Positions 1 to 7,225 of a stretch of 21,977 bases of DNA are shown here, in pieces (position 1 is the first letter of the stretch; every line of letters begins with the position of its first letter). Made by a program: the position numbers and the translations under genes. The notes below the pieces were generated by a model. That model made no database searches. It was given only the letters and a program-made list of their open reading frames with translations, and was not told the DNA's origin. This DNA is from JAVBUZ01 sp031554725. GTDB lineage: Bacteria > Bacillota > Clostridia > Lachnospirales > Lachnospiraceae. The DNA lies in contig JAVBUZ010000122.1 in the NCBI GenBank assembly GCA_031554725.1, positions 1 to 21,977 on the forward strand, in the 5' to 3' direction.

Positions 1-111
1 GTGGCAGACAATAAGTGATCCATCCTGAAAATAATTTAAGACTCCTTCTAACGGTAGCTTCCCTTTGCTATCCACTTCGCTATACCTGATTCGGCTTTTA
101 AATGTATACAT
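1..111 (-). CDS. Acyl-ACP thioesterase, N-terminal fragment (runs off window)
   Basis: Thirty-seven codons are open from an ATG at 111 to the window edge. A Shine-Dalgarno AAAGGAG lies about 7 bases upstream of the ATG. The visible protein begins MYTFKSRIRYSEVDSKGKL and continues to LNYFQD. From memory this strongly resembles the N-terminus of the small hot-dog-fold acyl-ACP thioesterases common in Lachnospiraceae, which hydrolyse acyl-ACP to release free fatty acids in the cytoplasm. The catalytic part lies outside the window, so the assignment rests on the first 30 residues only. The gene sits just downstream of the tRNA-Gln terminator. I see no convincing promoter of its own in the 40 bases between, so it may depend on read-through or on a promoter I failed to recognise. 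Confidence 0.7.
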   Translation of the reverse strand, partial: MYTFKSRIRYSEVDSKGKLPLEGVLNYFQDGSLIVCH

Positions 112-151
112 GTAATTCTCCTTTTGAAGAACATTTCTATATAATAAAGCA

Positions 152-180
152 AAACGCTCCCGAGAATCTCGGAAGCGTTT
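152..180 (-). terminator. Rho-independent terminator after tRNA-Gln
   Basis: A near-perfect inverted repeat (arms 152-164 and 168-180, three-base loop) is followed on the minus strand by a T-rich tail. The single non-Watson-Crick position (159/173) is a C/A mismatch on the plus strand but a G-U wobble in minus-strand RNA. That supports transcription from the minus strand. It starts 6 bases beyond the tRNA 3' end. Confidence 0.85.
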
Positions 181-186
181 GAGTAG

Positions 187-258
187 CAGGGCTACAAGGA
201 TTCGAACCTTGAGATGACGGAGTCAGAGTCCGTTGCCTTACCGTTTGGCGATAGCCCT
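187..258 (-). tRNA. tRNA-Gln (anticodon CTG)
   Basis: On the minus strand the sequence folds as a 72-nt cloverleaf. The acceptor stem is AGGGCTA with TAGCCCT, and the discriminator is G. The D arm has GCC/GGC with AAACGGTAA in its loop. The anticodon stem is ACGGA/TCCGT with loop CTCTGAC, giving anticodon CTG, which reads CAG (Gln). The T arm is CAAGG/CCTTG with loop TTCGAAT. The 3' CCA is not encoded and must be added after transcription. A good promoter lies just upstream and a terminator just downstream, so this is a single-tRNA transcription unit. tRNA-Gln(TTG) is the more universal isoacceptor; this is the CAG-specific one. Confidence 0.93.
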
Positions 259-278
259 ATGTTCACATTACTTTATGC

Positions 279-307
279 ATTATACATGAAGTATATCCAA
301 TTTGCAA
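279..307 (-). promoter_or_regulatory. Sigma-A-type promoter of tRNA-Gln
   Basis: On the minus strand TTGCAA (302-307) and a perfect TATAAT (279-284) are separated by exactly 17 bases. The expected start is near 272, about 14 bases before the tRNA 5' end. Confidence 0.75.
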
Positions 308-353
308 TAGCTTAATATAAATTTTTTAAGATTTTTGCACAAATAATATATTC

Positions 354-393
354 AATTAAAACAATAGGGACTTGCCTCTTACAAGTCCCTATT
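354..393 (-). terminator. Rho-independent terminator of glnN
   Basis: A perfect 12-bp stem (363-374 with 382-393) has a 7-base loop. On the minus strand it is followed by a T-rich tail, GTTTTAATT. It lies 20 bases past the glnN stop codon. Confidence 0.88.
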
Positions 394-412
394 TCCTTGC
401 TGTATTTAACTC

Positions 413-2524
413 TTACACTTCAAATGTCAATTCATCATATGTAGGAATTGGCCAAACATCTTTATCCACTATTTTTTCTAACGCATCTATTGGTGTTCTA
501 AGTTCATCCATTGCCACCATTACAGTATCTTTATAGTAGAATGCCTGCTCTTTTACATCCTCCATTGCAATTGCAATCTTGCTTACTTCTTCTAGCTTTG
601 AAAATGCTGCTTTTGCTTCTGTTAGCTTTGCGCTAACATCATTAAGCACACTTAACTGCATAGAAGCATCTGCCCCAGCCGCCTTTACTGCAATTACGGT
701 ATCAGCAAGAAATTTGCTGTATTTCATAACTGCTGGTAATAGCTGTTTCGCTGCCATGTCAATCATCGTCAATGCTTCGATGTTAATGGATTTTGCATAG
801 GTTTCATAAAGAACTTCTACACGAGATTCCAGCTCTATTTTAGTAAAGATGCCAAACTTCTCAAATAAATTTACAGCTTTAGGTGTTACCAAGGTATCTA
901 CCGCTTCAATCATTGAGTCAATCTTTGGTAAGCCTCTTCTCTTAGCTTCCTCTACCCATTCATCGGAATAGCCATTTCCATTGAAGATAATTCTCTGATG
1001 TTTTGTCATGTATTCTTTAATTAAATCATGAACTGCCATATCAAAATCTTCTGCTTTTTCTAATATATCTGCTGCTTCGCAAAAGGCCTCTGCTACCATT
1101 GCATTTAAAGTGGTATTGGGGCTACCGATGGAATCTGACGAACCAACCATACGGAATTCAAATTTATTTCCTGTAAAAGCAAAAGGTGATGTTCTATTAC
1201 GATCCGTTGCATCTTTCTTAAAGTCTGGCAAGGTAGAAACGCCTGTTTCCAAGGTTCCACCATCCAAGCATCTTGCTGCTTCACCAGTTTCTACAAGCTG
1301 TTTTACAACATCTTCTAGCTGTTCTCCCAAGAAGATAGAAATAATAGCTGGTGGCGCTTCATTTGCTCCAAGTCGATGATCATTTCCTACATCAGATGCA
1401 CTCTGACGTAACAAATCAGCATGTATATCTACCGCCTTCATTACACAAGCAAGCACTAATAAAAATTGAATATTTTCATTTGGTGTCTCCCCAGGTTCCA
1501 ATAGATTTACACCATTATCTGTGCATAGAGACCAGTTATTATGTTTACCGGAACCATTCACTCCAGCAAATGGTTTTTCATGTAATAAACAGGTTAGGTT
1601 ATGACGTCCTGCCACTTTTTTCATGGTTTCCATAACTAATTGATTATGGTCAACCGCTATGTTAGCAGTTTCATAAATTGGTGCTAACTCATGCTGCGCT
1701 GGAGCTACTTCATTATGCTGTGTCTTGGCTGTAACGCCCAATTTCCATAGCTCAATATTTAAGTCTTTCATATAAGAACCAACGCGCTGACGAATGGTGC
1801 CAAAGTAATGATCTTCCATTTCCTGACCCTTGGGAGCTTGCGCACCAAATAAAGTACGTCCTGTGAAAATCAAATCTTTTCGTTGTAAATATTTATCTCT
1901 ATCTATTAAGAAATATTCTTGTTCTGCACCAACGGAAGGCATAATCTTTGTTGCACCTGTATTTCCAAATAGACGAACAATACGAAGTGACTGTGTATTT
2001 ATAGCTTCCATGGAACGAAGAAGCGGTGTTTTTTTATCTAACGCTTCACCTTTATAAGAGCAGAAAGCTGTCGGTATACAAAGAGTAATTCCTGCACCAT
2101 CCTCTTTTAAGAATGCTGGTGATGTGATATCCCATGCTGTATATCCTCTTGCTTCAAAAGTAGCACGAAGTCCTCCTGATGGAAAAGAAGAGGCATCTGG
2201 TTCACCTTTAATTAACTCTTTTCCAGAAAATTCCATAATCATTTTTCCTTCAGCGTCTGGATGAGTTACAAATGCATCGTGTTTCTCTGCCGTAATACCT
2301 GTTAGTGGTTGAAACCAGTGAGTATAATGTGTTGCACCATTTTTAACAGCCCAATCCTTCATTTCAATTGCCACCACATCTGCTGCCGCTAAAGACAATT
2401 CACCGCCTTGTTCAATTACCTTCTTTACTTCCTTAAACACATTCTTAGGTAAACATTCTCTCATCTTACCAAGTGTAAATACATGGCTGCCAAATAATTC
2501 TTCTACGTTCAATACTTCGCTCAT
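413..2524 (-). CDS. glnN: Type III glutamine synthetase (GlnN/GSIII)
   Basis: This cytoplasmic enzyme makes glutamine from glutamate, ammonia and ATP. At 703 residues it matches the roughly 700-residue GSIII subfamily rather than the 440-residue GSI. Visible GSIII signatures are GGLRATFEARGYTAWD (117-132), the GAEQEYFLID strand (199-208) with metal-binding glutamates, NEVAPAQHE (271-279), GVNGSGKHNNWS (321-332) for substrate and ATP, and NRTSPFAFTGNKFEFRM (443-459). A longer frame opens upstream at 2590, but I chose the ATG at 2524 because GGGAG lies 7 bases before it and MSEVLNVEELFG is a typical GSIII start. The gene has its own promoter, a leader of about 245 bases with an attenuator-like hairpin, and its own terminator, so it is a single-gene unit separate from the upstream operon. 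Confidence 0.95.
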   Translation of the reverse strand: MSEVLNVEELFGSHVFTLGKMRECLPKNVFKEVKKVIEQGGELSLAAADVVAIEMKDWAVKNGATHYTHWFQPLTGITAEKHDAFVTHPDAEGKMIMEFSGKELIKGEPDASSFPSGGLRATFEARGYTAWDITSPAFLKEDGAGITLCIPTAFCSYKGEALDKKTPLLRSMEAINTQSLRIVRLFGNTGATKIMPSVGAEQEYFLIDRDKYLQRKDLIFTGRTLFGAQAPKGQEMEDHYFGTIRQRVGSYMKDLNIELWKLGVTAKTQHNEVAPAQHELAPIYETANIAVDHNQLVMETMKKVAGRHNLTCLLHEKPFAGVNGSGKHNNWSLCTDNGVNLLEPGETPNENIQFLLVLACVMKAVDIHADLLRQSASDVGNDHRLGANEAPPAIISIFLGEQLEDVVKQLVETGEAARCLDGGTLETGVSTLPDFKKDATDRNRTSPFAFTGNKFEFRMVGSSDSIGSPNTTLNAMVAEAFCEAADILEKAEDFDMAVHDLIKEYMTKHQRIIFNGNGYSDEWVEEAKRRGLPKIDSMIEAVDTLVTPKAVNLFEKFGIFTKIELESRVEVLYETYAKSINIEALTMIDMAAKQLLPAVMKYSKFLADTVIAVKAAGADASMQLSVLNDVSAKLTEAKAAFSKLEEVSKIAIAMEDVKEQAFYYKDTVMVAMDELRTPIDALEKIVDKDVWPIPTYDELTFEV

Positions 2525-2770
2525 TTTGTCTCTCCCTTTCCTTTTGGTAGTACCTAAAACCAATCCCAATGCCGTAACTTTCTTAGGCAAATAAAAAATG
2601 CCCCAAAATAACCTTTTGGAACATCCTCGTTCAAGATACCTATATTTTTCGTAAGCCTATATATAATATGCTTTCGTTTTTTATAAGATACCTCACTTTT
2701 TTTGAAAATGCAAGACCTTTTTTTATTTTTTACACTTTTGTAAAAATGAGCCTTTTTCGGGAAGTTCGCT
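2525..2770 (-). promoter_or_regulatory. Long structured 5' leader of glnN
   Basis: The inferred start near 2770 leaves about 245 untranslated bases before the glnN ATG. The leader is very AT-rich. It contains an 8-base sequence GGTATCTT twice (minus strand, 2685-2692 and 2633-2640), a possible hairpin between 2692-2696 and 2651-2655, and the terminator-like hairpin listed separately. A 74-codon frame opening at 2778 begins within the -10 element, so it should not be translated from this promoter. I could not assign the leader to a known riboswitch class. Confidence 0.55.
2593..2632 (-). terminator. Attenuator-like terminator / antiterminator in glnN leader
   Basis: On the minus strand a 9-bp stem (2614-2622 with 2600-2608, two G-U pairs) has a 5-base loop and is followed at once by ATTTTTTAT. 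This is a classic intrinsic terminator, but it lies inside the leader about 75 bases before the glnN start. An alternative upstream hairpin, GAAC/GTTC with a 6-base loop (2619-2632), uses the same bases 2619-2622 as the terminator's 5' arm, so the two structures exclude each other. The arrangement suggests transcription attenuation; the signal is not known from sequence. Confidence 0.65.
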
Positions 2771-2776
2771 GTTGAC

Positions 2777-2806
2777 ATTGTACAATAAGCATAGGGGGGC
2801 GGTCAA
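2777..2806 (-). promoter_or_regulatory. Candidate promoter of glnN
   Basis: On the minus strand TTGACC (2801-2806) and TACAAT (2777-2782) are separated by 18 bases. The -35 box lies in the loop, and the spacer in the 3' arm, of the GC hairpin that ends the upstream U32 gene. Confidence 0.6.
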
Positions 2807-2832
2807 TATTTTTTTAGCCCCCCTATTATGCT
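2788..2832 (-). terminator. GC-rich hairpin at the 3' end of the U32 gene
   Basis: A 10-bp stem (2791-2800 with 2817-2826) contains six consecutive G-C pairs around a 16-base T/A-rich loop. An alternative pairing extends the G-C core with AGCATA/TATGCT (2788-2793 with 2827-2832) across a 3-base bulge. It begins 5 bases past the U32 stop codon. On the minus strand the tail is TTATTGTA rather than a clean T run, so termination may be leaky. Confidence 0.55.
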
Positions 2833-2836
2833 ATTT

Positions 2837-4117
2837 TTAAATGCTGTTCTTTACCCTTATCAAATCATACTTCTCTGGTAATTCTGATAGCTGTGTCCAA
2901 AGCACTTGTTTGGAATGCGGCGCACTTTCTACACTCTGATTATCTTCTGTATATAGGCCTTTGACTTCCACCTCTACATTGCTTCCATCTGGTTTCATAA
3001 TTTCAATATGCTCACCCACGCTGAATTTATTTCTTTGCTCAAAGCGAGCCATCATTACCTGATTACCATCTTTATCTGTTCTATTTGCAATCTCTTCAAT
3101 AATTCCCAAGTAAATATATTCATTTACATAAGTATTATTGTCATATATTTGTGTAGTTTCGTCTGGCTTGCCAAAGTAAAATCCCGTTGTAAATTGACGA
3201 TAGGTGCATTTTGCAATTTCCGCACGATACCATGGTAAGTTTTCACGATACTTTTCTTCTGATTCAAAAAAGTCATCAATTGCTTTGCGGTAGGTACGAG
3301 CTACTGTTGCTACATAAAGTGCTGTTTTCATACGTCCTTCTATTTTTAAGCTATCAATACCTGCTTCTACAATTTCTGGTACATATTCTATCATGCACAA
3401 ATCTTTTGAGTTGAAAATATAGGTACCTCTATCATTTTCATATACAGGTAGGTATTCTCCTGGTCTCTTTTCTTCCACTACCGCGTATTTCCAGCGGCAT
3501 GGATGGGTACAAGCACCTTGGTTGGCATCACGCCCAGTAAAGTAATTGCTAAGCAAGCATCTTCCCGAATAGGAAATGCACATAGCTCCATGAATAAAGC
3601 TTTCGATTTCCATATCCGCTGGTATATGATCTCTAATCTCTCTAATTTCTTTTAAAGATAATTCTCTTGCAGAAACCACTCTTTTTGCGCCAAGTCCCCA
3701 CCAAAACATGTATGTCTGCCAGTTTGTGTTATTTGCCTGTGTAGAAATATGTAGTTCCATATCTGGGCATACCTTTTTAGCGATCGAAAACATTCCTGGG
3801 TCAGAAATAATTAATGCATCTGGTCTATCTGGCTTTAGCTCACATAACTGGGTAAAGTATTCCTCTGCGCCAGCTAGATCATCATTGTGGGCTAATATAT
3901 TGGCCGTCACATAGACCTTTACTCCATGCTCGTGTGCAAAAGCAATTCCGCTAGCCATGTCCTCCATGGAAAAGTTTTTTGCATTAGCCCTTAGTCCAAA
4001 AGCCTCTCCGCCAATATACACTGCATCTGCACCATAGATTACAGCAGTCTTTAAGACCTCTAGGCTACTTGCAGGTATTAATAACTCTGGCTTTCTTATA
4101 CTGGTATTACTACTCAT
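2837..4117 (-). CDS. U32 family protein, probable tRNA 5-hydroxyuridine synthesis protein (TrhP-like)
   Basis: The protein has 426 residues and carries the U32 signature ESFIHGAMC...GRC..S at 172-190. Further cysteines at 203 and 207 (GACTHPCRW) may help bind an iron-sulfur cluster. U32 proteins were named as collagenase-like peptidases. Family members YegQ/TrhP of E. coli and YrrN/YrrO of Bacillus are established as prephenate-dependent factors for 5-hydroxyuridine at tRNA position 34. The neighbour supports that role here: the gene 12 bases upstream is TrmR-like, and TrmR methylates ho5U to mo5U. Bacillus has two U32 genes at this locus, here there is one. The start is ATG at 4117 with TAGGAG 9 bases upstream. 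It is the last gene of the ireB-to-U32 operon. A peptidase role cannot be excluded from sequence. Confidence 0.85.
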   Translation of the reverse strand: MSSNTSIRKPELLIPASSLEVLKTAVIYGADAVYIGGEAFGLRANAKNFSMEDMASGIAFAHEHGVKVYVTANILAHNDDLAGAEEYFTQLCELKPDRPDALIISDPGMFSIAKKVCPDMELHISTQANNTNWQTYMFWWGLGAKRVVSARELSLKEIREIRDHIPADMEIESFIHGAMCISYSGRCLLSNYFTGRDANQGACTHPCRWKYAVVEEKRPGEYLPVYENDRGTYIFNSKDLCMIEYVPEIVEAGIDSLKIEGRMKTALYVATVARTYRKAIDDFFESEEKYRENLPWYRAEIAKCTYRQFTTGFYFGKPDETTQIYDNNTYVNEYIYLGIIEEIANRTDKDGNQVMMARFEQRNKFSVGEHIEIMKPDGSNVEVEVKGLYTEDNQSVESAPHSKQVLWTQLSELPEKYDLIRVKNSI

Positions 4118-4128
4118 TGATTTTTCTC

Positions 4129-4788
4129 CTAAAATTCTTGCAACTCGTACTTCTTAACACTTAAGGTTACTCCATCACCCAAGGCTAAAATCGTTGTTTC
4201 CAGCTCCAGATGATGTTTTAATTCATAAAGATAATCTCGCATTCTTGTATGAATGGTTCGATTTCTTCTGGTCACTGCAAAGCGAGACTCAATAATATCC
4301 CCATCTTGTAAAACATTATCTGAAACAAGAAGTCCACCCTTAGGTAATAGCCTCATAATATCAGGTAAAAAGTTTATGTATTGTCCCTTTGCCGCATCCA
4401 TGAAAATAAGGTCATATTCCTCTTCAAGGCTTTGCAACACTTCTATCGCATCCCCTTCTATAAGCGTAATATTTCCTTCTTTTCCTGCCCTTCTAAAATT
4501 TTCTTTGGCCAGTGGTATTCTCTTTTCGTATTTTTCAATTGTAGTTATATGACATCCTACTGGTGCATATTCACTCATTAAAAGTGCAGAAAAGCCAATC
4601 GCTGTTCCTACCTCCAAAATCTTCATCGGCTGCTTCAGGGCGAGAAGAAAGCGCAAAAAGCTCTGCATTTCTTTTCTAATGATGGGAACCTCTGTTTCCA
4701 ATGCGTACTTTTCTAATTCATCTAAAAAAGGCGTATTGCCTTTATCAAGCGAGTTAATAAAGGCAACCATTCTTTCATCTACTATCAT
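4129..4788 (-). CDS. trmR: SAM-dependent O-methyltransferase, probable tRNA 5-hydroxyuridine methyltransferase TrmR
   Basis: The 219-residue protein has the Rossmann methyltransferase fold of the COMT-like O-methyltransferase family. Motif I is LEVGTAIGFSA (58-68). Acidic motif II is the IEK segment near 84-86, and FMDAAKGQY (129-137) plus SDNVL (156-160) carry metal-binding residues. The Bacillus orthologue at the same position (yrrM, trmR) methylates 5-hydroxyuridine at the tRNA wobble position to 5-methoxyuridine, which expands codon reading. Its ATG starts two bases after the preceding gene's stop (TAA then A then ATG), with AAGAAGG upstream, so translation is probably coupled. The TrhP-like gene follows after 11 bases. 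Specificity is inferred from gene order; sequence alone would say only O-methyltransferase. Confidence 0.85.
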   Translation of the reverse strand: MIVDERMVAFINSLDKGNTPFLDELEKYALETEVPIIRKEMQSFLRFLLALKQPMKILEVGTAIGFSALLMSEYAPVGCHITTIEKYEKRIPLAKENFRRAGKEGNITLIEGDAIEVLQSLEEEYDLIFMDAAKGQYINFLPDIMRLLPKGGLLVSDNVLQDGDIIESRFAVTRRNRTIHTRMRDYLYELKHHLELETTILALGDGVTLSVKKYELQEF

Positions 4789-4789
4789 T

Positions 4790-5182
4790 TTAACCTTCTT
4801 CTCCGGAATCCGTTTTGGGCTCCGTAGCCATCACTTCCATGATTTCTTTTGCTGTCATTGTAGTATTTAACGTATATACACCTGGCTTCAACTTATCTTT
4901 GTATTCCGATAAAATATTCTGAACATAGAATAGATGAGAATCCCTAACAAGTCCTTTAGCTTCCAGAATTTCTCCGATTTCTAAAACGCTTTTTCCCATC
5001 GTCACTTCTACAGTTACATCCCAGCCATTTCCTTTTGTGGACATTGCAGGTTCTGTATAAATACGGTAGCCATAGTCATACGCTAGCAGCGCACCTTTAT
5101 AAACATAAATAATAACTATCACGGCTAACGCTACTTTTAATATTGTGCCGAAAACAGCACTCATCATCTGCTTTGTATCCAT
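4790..5182 (-). CDS. MltG-like membrane protein lacking the catalytic domain
   Basis: The 130-residue protein starts with one hydrophobic helix (about residues 9-35), giving a single-pass protein with its C-terminus outside. Residues 53-121 (WDVTVEVTMGKSVLEIGEIL through KLKPGVYTL and MTAKEIM) resemble the LysM-like subdomain of MltG/YceG endolytic transglycosylases. Typical MltG exceeds 330 residues and has a catalytic domain with an essential glutamate; nothing of that is present, and the frame ends cleanly before trmR. Bacillus carries full-length mltG (yrrL) at this position, so this is a shortened positional counterpart. It might bind nascent glycan strands without cutting them; that is speculation. 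I chose ATG at 5182 over GTG at 5194 because GAGGA lies about 5 bases before it. Confidence 0.7.
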   Translation of the reverse strand: MDTKQMMSAVFGTILKVALAVIVIIYVYKGALLAYDYGYRIYTEPAMSTKGNGWDVTVEVTMGKSVLEIGEILEAKGLVRDSHLFYVQNILSEYKDKLKPGVYTLNTTMTAKEIMEVMATEPKTDSGEEG

Positions 5183-5199
5183 ACTTGTCCTCACTTTTC

Positions 5200-5526
5200 T
5201 TATTCGAAATCAATCGCTTCGGTAACATTTTTACTGATTTCTTGCATAAGTCTGCAAAACGCTAGCTCTGCATCTAAAAATTTTTGAACCAGTGGCTCCT
5301 CCAAGAAGTCGCCATACTCTGCTTCTATTTGATCTATTTTTTCCAAAAGATCATTTTCATGTGTATTATTTTGTATCTCAAAATTCAACCTTCGAAAATT
5401 ATATACTTTCGCTTTCAGCTCAGGATACTGCTCCAAGTTTTCTCTTTGCGTTATATAGTCAGTATACAAAGGGGATTCCTTCACAGCCTCAGCTAGCGCT
5501 TGTACTGCCTCATGAATTTTATCCAT
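5200..5526 (-). CDS. YlbF/YmcA family regulator
   Basis: The protein has 108 residues, is almost entirely helical and charged, with no membrane segment or signal. The pattern AVQALAEAVKESPLYTDY, then YPELKAKVYNFRRLNFEIQN, matches the YlbF/YmcA (Com_YlbF, old DUF964) family. In Bacillus, YlbF, YmcA and YaaT form an iron-sulfur-containing complex that adjusts RNase Y activity and affects competence, sporulation and biofilm formation. This gene follows RNase J by 28 bases in the same operon, which fits a role around RNA decay, though which paralogue it is cannot be told. The ATG has AAGGAGG about 5 bases upstream. Confidence 0.8.
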   Translation of the reverse strand: MDKIHEAVQALAEAVKESPLYTDYITQRENLEQYPELKAKVYNFRRLNFEIQNNTHENDLLEKIDQIEAEYGDFLEEPLVQKFLDAELAFCRLMQEISKNVTEAIDFE

Positions 5527-5554
5527 GGCAACCTCCTTGTTTTACTTAGCTTCT

Positions 5555-7225
5555 CTATACTTCCATAATTATTGGTAAAATCATCGGGCGACGTTTGGTT
5601 TTTTTCCATACGTATTCGCTTAGGGAATCCTTGGTTACCGCTTTTAGTTTACCCCAATCTGTAACGCCTCTGTCCATGCAATTCTGCAATGCATTATCCA
5701 CCACAACCCTTGCTTCGTCCATCAGCTCATCGGATTCTTTTACATATACAAACCCTCTAGAAACAATATCTGGTCCCGACGCAATATGACCACTATATTT
5801 TTCAAGTGCTAAAACAACTATTAAAATACCATCTTCTGCAAGGTGTTGTCTATCCCTTAATACCACATTTCCAACATCGCCTACACCTAAGCCGTCTACA
5901 AAGATGGCTCCAACAGGTACCTTTCCAGTAACCACCGCAGATTCTTCTGAAAGCTCTAATACATCACCAGAAGAAAGAATAAAAATGTCTTCTTTGTCTA
6001 TTCCAAGGCCCTCTGCAATTTTTGCGTGAGCTCTTAAATGCTTATATTCACCATGAACTGGTATCGCATATTTAGGCTTTACCAAAGTATACATTAGCTT
6101 TAGCTCTTCTTGGCAAGCATGTCCAGATACATGGGTATCTTGGAAAATTACATCTGCACCTTTTCTAAAGAGCTCATTAATTACCTTCGTCACCGCTTTT
6201 TCATTACCTGGGATTGGGCTAGATGAGAAAATAACAGTATCTCCTGCACCTATGGTTATCTTTTTATGCATATTACTTGCCATACGGCTAAGTGCTGCCA
6301 TACTTTCACCCTGACTACCAGTGGTTATAATAACCTGCTGTTCATCTGGATAATTCTTCAAATGGTCTACATCTATCAGTGTTTTATCGGGAATATTTAA
6401 ATAGCCTAATGCAGTTGCAGTCTCAATAATACTTACCATGCTTCGACCTTCTACCACTACTTTTCGACCAAACTTATAAGCTGTATTAATAATTTGCTGT
6501 ACACGATCCACATTTGAAGCAAATGTGGCAACAAAAATTCTTGTATTTTTGTGCTCCTCAAATAAAGTATCAAAGGTTTTTCCTACTGTCTTTTCAGACT
6601 GCGTAAAGCCAGGGCGCTCCGCATTGGTAGAATCGCCCATTAAAGCTAGTACACCCTTTTTACCAATTTCTGCAAATCTCTGTAAATCAATAGCATCACC
6701 AAAAGCAGGTGTATAATCCACCTTGAAGTCTCCTGTATGCACTACAATTCCTGCTGGGGAGTAAATCGCCAACGCAGAAGCATCTACAATACTATGATTG
6801 GTTTTAATAAATTCTATTCTAAACTTGCCTAAGTTAATAGACTGTCCAAATTTTACTACCTTACGCTTTGTTCCTTTTAATAAATTATGCTCTTTCAATT
6901 TGTTTTCTATAATACCAACAGTCAATTTTGTTGCATATATTGGCACATTAATATCTCTTAAAACATAAGGGAAGGCACCAATATGATCTTCATGACCATG
7001 GGTAACAACAAACCCTTTCACTTTATCCCTATTTTCTTTTAGGTATGTTACATCCGGTATTACTAAATCAATACCCAACATGTCATCTGCTGGGAACGCC
7101 AAACCGCAGTCCACCACAATAATACTGTCTTCATATTCAAAGGCAGTAATATTCATACCAATTTGCTCCAAACCTCCTAATGGAATTATCTTTAGTTTGG
7201 AAACATCACTATTCACTTTTTTCAA
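5555..7225 (-). CDS. rnj: Ribonuclease J (metallo-beta-lactamase / beta-CASP nuclease)
   Basis: RNase J combines 5'-to-3' exonuclease and endonuclease activity and is central to mRNA turnover and rRNA maturation in Firmicutes. The frame gives about 556 residues, the usual length. Motif 2 is THGHEDH at 75-81 (zinc ligands). Later come HTGDFKVDYTP, MGDSTNAERPG and the beta-CASP motif VSGHACQEE, with a C-terminal domain ending RRPMILPIIMEV. I place the start at TTG 7225, because GGAGG lies 8 bases before it; a GTG at 7240 would put that ribosome site inside the gene. Either way the start overlaps the end of fur, implying coupled translation. Only one rnj copy is in the window, so J1 versus J2 is not assignable. 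Confidence 0.93.
   Translation of the reverse strand: MKKVNSDVSKLKIIPLGGLEQIGMNITAFEYEDSIIVVDCGLAFPADDMLGIDLVIPDVTYLKENRDKVKGFVVTHGHEDHIGAFPYVLRDINVPIYATKLTVGIIENKLKEHNLLKGTKRKVVKFGQSINLGKFRIEFIKTNHSIVDASALAIYSPAGIVVHTGDFKVDYTPAFGDAIDLQRFAEIGKKGVLALMGDSTNAERPGFTQSEKTVGKTFDTLFEEHKNTRIFVATFASNVDRVQQIINTAYKFGRKVVVEGRSMVSIIETATALGYLNIPDKTLIDVDHLKNYPDEQQVIITTGSQGESMAALSRMASNMHKKITIGAGDTVIFSSSPIPGNEKAVTKVINELFRKGADVIFQDTHVSGHACQEELKLMYTLVKPKYAIPVHGEYKHLRAHAKIAEGLGIDKEDIFILSSGDVLELSEESAVVTGKVPVGAIFVDGLGVGDVGNVVLRDRQHLAEDGILIVVLALEKYSGHIASGPDIVSRGFVYVKESDELMDEARVVVDNALQNCMDRGVTDWGKLKAVTKDSLSEYVWKKTKRRPMILPIIMEV

Noticed and set aside
2525..2590. Upstream ATG extending glnN by 22 residues.
   Set aside because: The extra residues resemble no GSIII N-terminus and have no ribosome site, whereas ATG 2524 has GGGAG at proper spacing.
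2593..2700. Assignment of the glnN leader to a bona fide ANTAR-target double hairpin.
   Set aside because: Only one six-base-loop hairpin is clear and its first loop base is G rather than A; no ANTAR gene is in the window.
2554..2778. A 74-codon minus-strand frame in the glnN leader, possibly a leader peptide.
   Set aside because: Its ATG overlaps the -10 box of the predicted promoter, so the transcript would start after it. It has no ribosome site and a biased lysine-rich composition expected from AT-rich DNA.
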